This document shows, in pieces, positions 58,809-64,000 of a stretch of 64,000 nucleotides of DNA (positions are counted from its first letter, which is position 1; the number at the start of each line of letters is the position of its first letter). Source of the DNA: Aliarcobacter vitoriensis (GTDB lineage Bacteria > Campylobacterota > Campylobacteria > Campylobacterales > Arcobacteraceae); contig NZ_PDKB01000004.1 in NCBI RefSeq assembly GCF_003316695.1, positions 1-64,000 on the forward strand, in the 5' to 3' direction. The position numbers and the translations under genes were made by a program. The notes under the pieces were generated by a model. It was not told the DNA's origin, searched no databases, and saw only the letters and a list, made by a program, of their open reading frames with translations.

Positions 58809-58989
58809 ATATTATTCCTTTTTCTTATATTAGAACATATTATATCAAACTACTTATAAGTTTTTATTTAGTGGTTTTTTTGTAATATTTATCCGCTAAA
58901 ATCTTTAAAATCGTTATCAGAAATATAAATTAAGATTAAGGTATTTATTATGAGTTACATAATAATTAAAATATAAAAGGACGCAAATT

Positions 58990-60963
58990 ATGTTAAACAA
59001 ATTGGACACAAGGAAAAAATTGTTTTTATTCCCTATATTATTTATAATAATAGTTGGAGTAATGATAACTGTATATAGATACTATGTTAGTATATATGAA
59101 GCTAGAAATTCAGCTTCAATCGCTACTGAGAAGTTTGTTTCAGATATGGTTAAGACTAGGTTCTCTGTTTTACAATTTATGAGAACATCGACACAAGAAA
59201 CAGAAAAAGTTGTAATTGAAGATATAAAATATCTTGAGAATAATATGAAACAAGCAGCTGCTAGTTACACTGATACAAGTAATATAAAATTAGCAAATGA
59301 AATTTTATCATTATTGAGTGATTATGAAAAAGGATTTTTATCATATTCAAAAGAAAAAATTAGTGATTATAAAAATGGTATTTTAAAAGAAGAACCAGCT
59401 GTTGCACTTAAAATAACACAAATGGCAGAAATGGGTGTGTTAATACAAAATAAAGCATCACAAATATCTAAAAAAGGAATAGAATTAAGAGACGAAGCTG
59501 ATGCAACTATGAATAGTATGTTAATAACTGTTATTGTACTTTCTGTTATATTATTTATAATCATCTCTGTGATTATTTCAAATGTTGTAGTGAACTCTAT
59601 AGAAAAATTTAAAGATGGTTTATTAGGATTTTTTGCATATTTAAATAGAGAAAAATCAACTGCTGAATTACTTGATGATAGTGCAAAAGATGAATTTGGG
59701 GCTATGAGTAAAGTTGTAAATGAAAATATAGTTAAAACAAGAAAAGGTATAGAAGAAGATAGAAAATTAATAGATGAAACAATTTCTGTTTTAGGTGAAT
59801 TTGAACAAGGAGATTTATGTCAAAGATTAAATACTGAAGTATCAAATCCTGCTTTAACTCAACTTAAAAATGTTATAAATAATATGGGTAATGTTTTAGA
59901 AACAAATATTGAAAATATTTTAGATGTTTTAGAAAAATATTCGAAGTATGATTATATGAAAAGAGTTCCAACAAATGGTATTAAAGAACAGCTTTTATCA
60001 TTAGCAAATGGTATTAACTCTTTAGGAGATTCTGTAACTTCTATGCTTCAAGAAAGCAAGTCTAATGGTTTAACTTTAGATAAAAGTTCTATGATACTTT
60101 TGGCAAATGTAGATAAATTGAATTTAAGTTCAAATGAAGCAGCAGCTTCTTTGGAAGAAACAGCAGCAGCACTAGAAGAGATTACTTCAAATATTAGAAA
60201 TAATACGGAAAGTATTGCAAAAATGTCAAATCTTTCAAGTGGAGTTACAAAATCAGCAAGTTTAGGTGAAGAGTTAGCAAATAAAACAACAATTGCAATG
60301 GATGAGATAAATACACAAGTAACGCTTGTTCACGAAGCAATTGGAGTAATAGATAATATAGCATTTCAGACAAATATTCTTTCATTAAATGCAGCTGTAG
60401 AAGCAGCAACAGCAGGTGAAGCTGGAAAAGGATTCGCTGTAGTTGCTCAAGAAGTAAGAAATCTAGCTTCAAGAAGTGCAGAAGCAGCAAAAGAGATAAA
60501 AGATATTGTTGAACTTGCGACTTCAAAAGCAAATGAAGGTAAAGGTATAGCTACAAATATGATAGAAGGATATAAACAATTAAATGAAAATATATCTCAA
60601 ACTATGAATTTGATTTCTGATATTCAAAATGCTTCAAAAGAACAATTACTTGGAATTGAACAGATAAATGATGCAGTAAATCAGCTAGACCAACAAACAC
60701 AACAAAATGCAATGGTAGCATCTCAAGCTCATGATATTGCTTTATCAAATGATAATATAGCAAAATTAATAGTAGAAGATGCAAATTCTAAAGAGTTTAT
60801 AGGAAAAAATGAGGTTAAAGAAAAAGATATAGGAACTAAAAGAGAAGATACAAAAAATATTCAAATTGTAAATAATACAAAAAAAATATCAACTCCACAA
60901 TCTTCAAAAAAACCAACAACTATAAAAGATAGTAGTAAAGATGATGAATGGGAGAGCTTTTAA
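58990..60963 (+). CDS. Transmembrane methyl-accepting chemotaxis protein with C-terminal docking peptide
   Basis: This 657-residue receptor has a first membrane helix (about 13-31), a periplasmic helical sensor (about 32-174), a second helix (about 175-198), HAMP-like linkers, and a signalling domain whose tip is '[20 protein letters not shown]'. After the signalling domain a flexible polar tail of about 45 residues ends in EWESF, matching the pattern of the CheR-binding pentapeptide (NWETF in E. coli). The ligand is unknown. It is paralogous to the soluble receptor at 29956 over the cytoplasmic part. Confidence 0.92.
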   Translation: MLNKLDTRKKLFLFPILFIIIVGVMITVYRYYVSIYEARNSASIATEKFVSDMVKTRFSVLQFMRTSTQETEKVVIEDIKYLENNMKQAAASYTDTSNIKLANEILSLLSDYEKGFLSYSKEKISDYKNGILKEEPAVALKITQMAEMGVLIQNKASQISKKGIELRDEADATMNSMLITVIVLSVILFIIISVIISNVVVNSIEKFKDGLLGFFAYLNREKSTAELLDDSAKDEFGAMSKVVNENIVKTRKGIEEDRKLIDETISVLGEFEQGDLCQRLNTEVSNPALTQLKNVINNMGNVLETNIENILDVLEKYSKYDYMKRVPTNGIKEQLLSLANGINSLGDSVTSMLQESKSNGLTLDKSSMILLANVDKLNLSSNEAAASLEETAAALEEITSNIRNNTESIAKMSNLSSGVTKSASLGEELANKTTIAMDEINTQVTLVHEAIGVIDNIAFQTNILSLNAAVEAATAGEAGKGFAVVAQEVRNLASRSAEAAKEIKDIVELATSKANEGKGIATNMIEGYKQLNENISQTMNLISDIQNASKEQLLGIEQINDAVNQLDQQTQQNAMVASQAHDIALSNDNIAKLIVEDANSKEFIGKNEVKEKDIGTKREDTKNIQIVNNTKKISTPQSSKKPTTIKDSSKDDEWESF

Positions 60964-60971
60964 AAGCTCTC
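60952..60971. terminator. Bidirectional terminator overlapping the receptor stop
   Basis: GAGAGCTTTTAAAAGCTCTC is a perfect 20-bp palindrome that includes the receptor's TAA and lies just before the convergent HD gene's stop. Confidence 0.75.
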
Positions 60972-60980
60972 TTTGATATA

Positions 60981-62210
60981 TTAATCAAAATCTAAAGTAG
61001 TTTGAACTTGTCCATTACTTCCAAATTCTTTATCTATTTCTGAAGCGATTTGCTTGAAATCAACTCCATTTATCTCTTTTAAACTTTTTAAAATCTCTTT
61101 TTTTCCGTTTATTAACTCTTTTGATTTTATTCCATGAGAGATAGATAAACTAGCTTCCACAAAAGCAGATAGCTTATCGCATTGTTTTAAAGCAAGTCCA
61201 TCAATAGCTTCATATTTATCTATATTATATTTTGAAATATCATCAACTATTTCAATTTTATTATCTATTTTTATTTTATTTGCAAATTCTTCTTTTATTC
61301 CGTCATATATACCTAAAATGTAAGAAAATTCATCTCTTATATTCTCTGGAATATTTGGTAAAATATCATCTTTTATTTTTTCAACTTCATATTCAGCAAT
61401 AATATCAGAAAGTTCATCCACACTATATTTTACTGGACTTATAATATCTCTTGTTAAAGCTTCAGGTAAATCGTGGAATAGGGCTGTAAAAAAGTTATTT
61501 TGAAGTCTTTTATCACAAGCTTTTACTTCAAGACTGAAAAAATATGAAAATATTGCAACTGTAAGCATATGTCCTAAAACTGAAGTTTCAGGAATTCTTG
61601 GAGTTTGTGCCCATCGTTTTTGAAATCTTAATCTTCCACTTAAATCAACAATTTTTGCTAATTTTTTATTTAAAGCTATTTTCCTAACAGCAATTAATTC
61701 ATAATAATCTTCGAGTTCTTCATCCACACTTTTTTTTACATCTTCAATATCACTTAAAAACTGACTTGTTTGATAAACAATTGAAAATTCCCATTTCGTA
61801 GAAAGATATGAAGCAGCTTTAAGTATAAATCTCTCTTTTTTATAAATATCTGGATTATTTAAAAATTCTTCAAATTTTTGTAAAAATACGCCATTATCAA
61901 TAGTTTCAAGAGATTGTTTTAGTTTTGAAATAACCCAAGAATTAATCTCTTGTGATTTTTTTTGTAAAGCTTTTCTAAATACATCTGGTCTTATATCCGT
62001 TACGACTACTCGTCTTAAAAATTCGAAAATACCAGCTTCTATTAAATGTGTAAAGTTTATATCATTTTCTAGTTTTGCTATAAAATAAGCAATTATAAAT
62101 TTATGAGCTTGTTTATCAAGTTCAACTAAATCAACCATTCTTGGATAATCATTCCATCTTTGAATAGATGCACTTGAAAAAATATAGTCGATAATTTTTG
62201 GATTTATCAC
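60981..62210 (-). CDS. HD-domain hydrolase (YfbR-like)
   Basis: This 409-residue protein has an N-terminal half with 'ELDKQAHKFIIAYFIAKLE' and a second region with a clear HD motif: 'VLGHMLTVAIFSYFF' and 'TALFHDLPEALTRDIISPVK'. The second region matches the YfbR/HD 5'-nucleotidase pattern. It is likely a metal-dependent phosphohydrolase; the substrate is unknown. The start is GTG at 62210, overlapping the stop of the 34-residue gene (GTGA), with AAGGAT upstream. Confidence 0.82.
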   Translation of the reverse strand: MINPKIIDYIFSSASIQRWNDYPRMVDLVELDKQAHKFIIAYFIAKLENDINFTHLIEAGIFEFLRRVVVTDIRPDVFRKALQKKSQEINSWVISKLKQSLETIDNGVFLQKFEEFLNNPDIYKKERFILKAASYLSTKWEFSIVYQTSQFLSDIEDVKKSVDEELEDYYELIAVRKIALNKKLAKIVDLSGRLRFQKRWAQTPRIPETSVLGHMLTVAIFSYFFSLEVKACDKRLQNNFFTALFHDLPEALTRDIISPVKYSVDELSDIIAEYEVEKIKDDILPNIPENIRDEFSYILGIYDGIKEEFANKIKIDNKIEIVDDISKYNIDKYEAIDGLALKQCDKLSAFVEASLSISHGIKSKELINGKKEILKSLKEINGVDFKQIASEIDKEFGSNGQVQTTLDFD

Positions 62211-62311
62211 TTTTTATCCTTGTCTTTTTTATCAAAAAACATTAGTTTATGAGCAAAAAGCATAGCTCCTACAATCACAGCCATCATTAAATAAACTTGC
62301 CAATCACTCAT
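62207..62311 (-). CDS. 34-residue single-pass membrane peptide
   Basis: The short ORF begins 'MSDWQVYLMMAVIVGAMLF' and ends in a lysine/aspartate tail (FFDKKDKDKK). One membrane helix (about 6-24) has a positively charged cytoplasmic end. It lies between rpiB and the HD gene. AAAGGA stands before its ATG (minus strand), and its TGA overlaps the GTG of the HD gene. Position and coupling argue that it is translated. The function is unknown. Confidence 0.65.
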   Translation of the reverse strand: MSDWQVYLMMAVIVGAMLFAHKLMFFDKKDKDKK

Positions 62312-62324
62312 AATAAATCCTTTT

Positions 62325-62780
62325 TTATACTCTACAACTTCCAATTTTACTTAAAGCATTTATTTTTTCAACTCTTTGAGTATGTCTTCCAGCTTCAAAT
62401 TTTGCTTTATCCCAAGCATTTATGATAGCTTCTATAATGCCTTCACCACTAACTCGCTCACCAAGACAAATCACATTTGCATCGTTGTGTTGTCTAGCCA
62501 TTGTTGCACTATATTCATTGTGGCAAAGTGCTGCACGAATGCCATCAAATTTATTTGCAGCCATACTCATGCCAATTCCACTTCCACAAATCAAAATCCC
62601 AAATGAACCATCATTTTCTAAAACTTTTTTACAAACAAGTGCAGCAAAATCAGGATAATCAACTCTATCTTTTGAAAAAGGTCCTAAATCTTCAACTATA
62701 TGACCTTTTTTTTCAAACAAATCTTTTATGAAAGCTTTTATCTCTATTCCTGCATGATCAGCAGCTATAAAATATTTCAT
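62325..62780 (-). CDS. rpiB: Ribose 5-phosphate isomerase B
   Basis: This enzyme interconverts ribose 5-phosphate and ribulose 5-phosphate. It has 151 residues. The family motifs are 'IAADHAGIEIK', the catalytic Cys65 in 'LICGSGIGMSMAANK', 'CHNEYSATMARQHNDANV' and 'LGERVSG'. It overlaps the lepB stop by one base. Confidence 0.95.
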   Translation of the reverse strand: MKYFIAADHAGIEIKAFIKDLFEKKGHIVEDLGPFSKDRVDYPDFAALVCKKVLENDGSFGILICGSGIGMSMAANKFDGIRAALCHNEYSATMARQHNDANVICLGERVSGEGIIEAIINAWDKAKFEAGRHTQRVEKINALSKIGSCRV

Positions 62781-63586
62781 TAGTAGATTCCTTTGCTATC
62801 TTCTTTAAAATTCATATCAAAAATTGTTTCATCTTGAATAGTCTGAATAGTTTTAAACATTCTATCCCATCTTATTTTGTAATCTTTGTCCCAAGAAAAA
62901 TATATAAACCAAGGTTTTCCAACTACATTTTTATATGGAACTGTTCCCCAAAATCTTGAATCATTTGAATAGTCACGATTATCTCCCATCATAAAAAATT
63001 CATCATCAGGAATAGTAGTGATTTGCATATCAAATAACTCTTGATGAAAAAATCCTTTTATAATATCGGGATTTTTTCTTATACCTTGAAACTCTTTTTC
63101 ATATGGATTTACTACAAAAAGTTTTTCACCTATTTGTATTGTTTCATAGTTGCTAAAATGTTCTTTTACAAAGTCATTTCCTTCATTTGGATGAAGATAT
63201 AAATTTTTATCTTTTAAAAATATTGTGTCTCCACCAACAGCAACAGCTCTTTTTACAAAGTGAGTTCCTTCTGGTAATCTTCCATCATTTAGGGCTTTTT
63301 GAGGAGCAAAAAATACTACAATATCACCTCTTTGTGGTCTAACTCCTTCTATTAAGTGACCATTATCATTGAAATCTGGAAGAATTTTTACATTTACCCA
63401 AGGGATAGTAGGAGTTGGTATTCCATAAGAAAATTTTTTAACAAAAAGCATATCACCAACTAAAAGTGTAGTTCTCATACTTCCACTTGGAATTACAAAT
63501 GCTTGAGCAATAAAAAATATAATTGCTAAAACAATTATGATAGTTCCAGTCCAAGAAGATGACCAGTTATAAATTTTTTTTAACAT
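62780..63586 (-). CDS. lepB: Signal peptidase I
   Basis: This membrane protease removes signal peptides from secreted proteins. It has 268 residues and one N-terminal membrane helix (about 13-30). The catalytic dyad is Ser36 in 'IPSGSM' and Lys112 in 'FVKRAVAVGGD'. 'FFMMGDNRDYSNDSRFWG' is the conserved box D/E. It starts directly after the folD stop. Confidence 0.95.
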   Translation of the reverse strand: MLKKIYNWSSSWTGTIIIVLAIIFFIAQAFVIPSGSMRTTLLVGDMLFVKKFSYGIPTPTIPWVNVKILPDFNDNGHLIEGVRPQRGDIVVFFAPQKALNDGRLPEGTHFVKRAVAVGGDTIFLKDKNLYLHPNEGNDFVKEHFSNYETIQIGEKLFVVNPYEKEFQGIRKNPDIIKGFFHQELFDMQITTIPDDEFFMMGDNRDYSNDSRFWGTVPYKNVVGKPWFIYFSWDKDYKIRWDRMFKTIQTIQDETIFDMNFKEDSKGIY

Positions 63587-64000
63587 CTATTTTGCTTCTC
63601 TTTTTTCTCTTAAATTTGCAGCTTTTATTGTATTTTTAAGTAACATAGCAATAGTCATAGGTCCAACTCCTCCTGGAACTGGTGTAAGATGAGAGCATTT
63701 TTCTTTTAACCCTTCAAAATCAGCATCACCAACAAGTTTTCCATTTTCAAGTCTATTTATACCAACATCAATAACAACTGCTCCATCTTTAACCATATCA
63801 GCTTTCAATAAATAAGGAACTCCAACAGCAATAATTACAATATCAGCATTTTTTGTGTGAGATTTTAAATCTTTAGTTCGGCTATTACAAACTGTTACTG
63901 TTGCTTTTGCATTAATTAAAAGAGAAGCCATAGGTTTTCCAACTATATCACTACTTCCAATCACAACAATATTTTTACCACTTAAATCAATTTTATGTTC
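63587..64000 (-). CDS. folD: Bifunctional methylenetetrahydrofolate dehydrogenase/cyclohydrolase (5' end outside window)
   Basis: This enzyme interconverts methylene-, methenyl- and formyl-tetrahydrofolate. Only the C-terminal 137 residues are in the window, and the frame is open to base 64000. The NADP-binding domain shows '[17 protein letters not shown]', '[11 protein letters not shown]', 'VVIDVGINR' and the closing '[19 protein letters not shown]'. The canonical GRS in the first motif reads GSS here. It is the first gene of the leftward cluster with lepB, rpiB and the HD protein. Confidence 0.93.
   Translation of the reverse strand, partial: EHKIDLSGKNIVVIGSSDIVGKPMASLLINAKATVTVCNSRTKDLKSHTKNADIVIIAVGVPYLLKADMVKDGAVVIDVGINRLENGKLVGDADFEGLKEKCSHLTPVPGGVGPMTIAMLLKNTIKAANLREKREAK

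Noticed and set aside
60245-60532. Leu-rich minus-strand ORFs in the chemoreceptor genes
   Set aside because: These are shadows of Ala/Glu/Asn-rich coding on the plus strand; there is no start signal and no family.
63965-64000. Possible start of folD inside the window at the ATT codon before GSSDIVG
   Set aside because: The frame continues upstream to the window edge with FolD-like sequence ([10 protein letters not shown]), so the gene is cut by the window.

Overview
The window is a strongly AT-rich bacterial chromosome segment, densely packed with genes on both strands. It most likely comes from an Arcobacter-group member of the Campylobacterota (Aliarcobacter or a close relative). This is inferred from family content: a short BioB, a SUF operon facing a NifU-like protein, a split PAS/MCP energy-taxis pair, many chemoreceptors, CheV, and a G homopolymer inside a surface-receptor gene. 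No rRNA or tRNA gene, CRISPR array, transposase or prophage was recognised. No gap between genes exceeds about 300 bases. The longest are 29273-29566 and 38145-38435; both are described.

Region 1 (1-14018) is a type I secretion locus. It holds a giant multi-domain RTX protein whose start lies outside the window, then an HlyC-family lysine acyltransferase, a TolC-like outer-membrane channel, an HlyB-like ABC exporter, an HlyD-like adaptor, a 55-residue lipoprotein and a small exported protein. The first five genes overlap or are separated by at most 12 bases. The RTX protein combines two RTX blocks, about nine Ig-like modules, a cadherin-like module and a C-terminal module resembling the FrpC self-processing (Asp-Pro 'clip-and-link') domain. 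This combination is the most noteworthy system in the window.

Region 2 (14059-29272) is mostly housekeeping: a periplasmic rhodanese, valS, a YwbE protein, a Phd/ParE toxin-antitoxin pair between imperfect 43-base direct repeats, a YajR-like transporter, rdgB, three pilin-like proteins next to proC, bamD, lon and a rhomboid. It ends with an OhrR-like regulator divergent from a cupin gene, and a BdlA-like soluble chemoreceptor.

Region 3 (29273-38144) has a bipartite PAS + MCP pair, YceI, a Crp/Fnr regulator, LysE-, EamA- and AEC-type transporters, bioB and a biotin carboxylase.

Region 4 (38145-43106) is a siderophore-uptake locus. It has a TonB-dependent receptor with a G9 tract in its signal-peptide region, preceded by a 20-bp perfect palindrome, followed by PepSY and small membrane proteins.

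Region 5 (43116-49457) is sufBCDSE plus a SufT/MIP18-like gene, divergent from a NifU-like protein whose IscU-type domain has lost the scaffold cysteines. Two similar near-palindromes lie between them.

Region 6 (49510-64000) holds a CBS protein, a diguanylate cyclase, argH, cheV, tcdA, greA, an LpxH-like phosphoesterase, uvrB, nth and a transmembrane chemoreceptor ending in a CheR-docking-like pentapeptide. It closes with a leftward cluster folD-lepB-rpiB-34-residue membrane peptide-HD protein; folD runs off the right edge.
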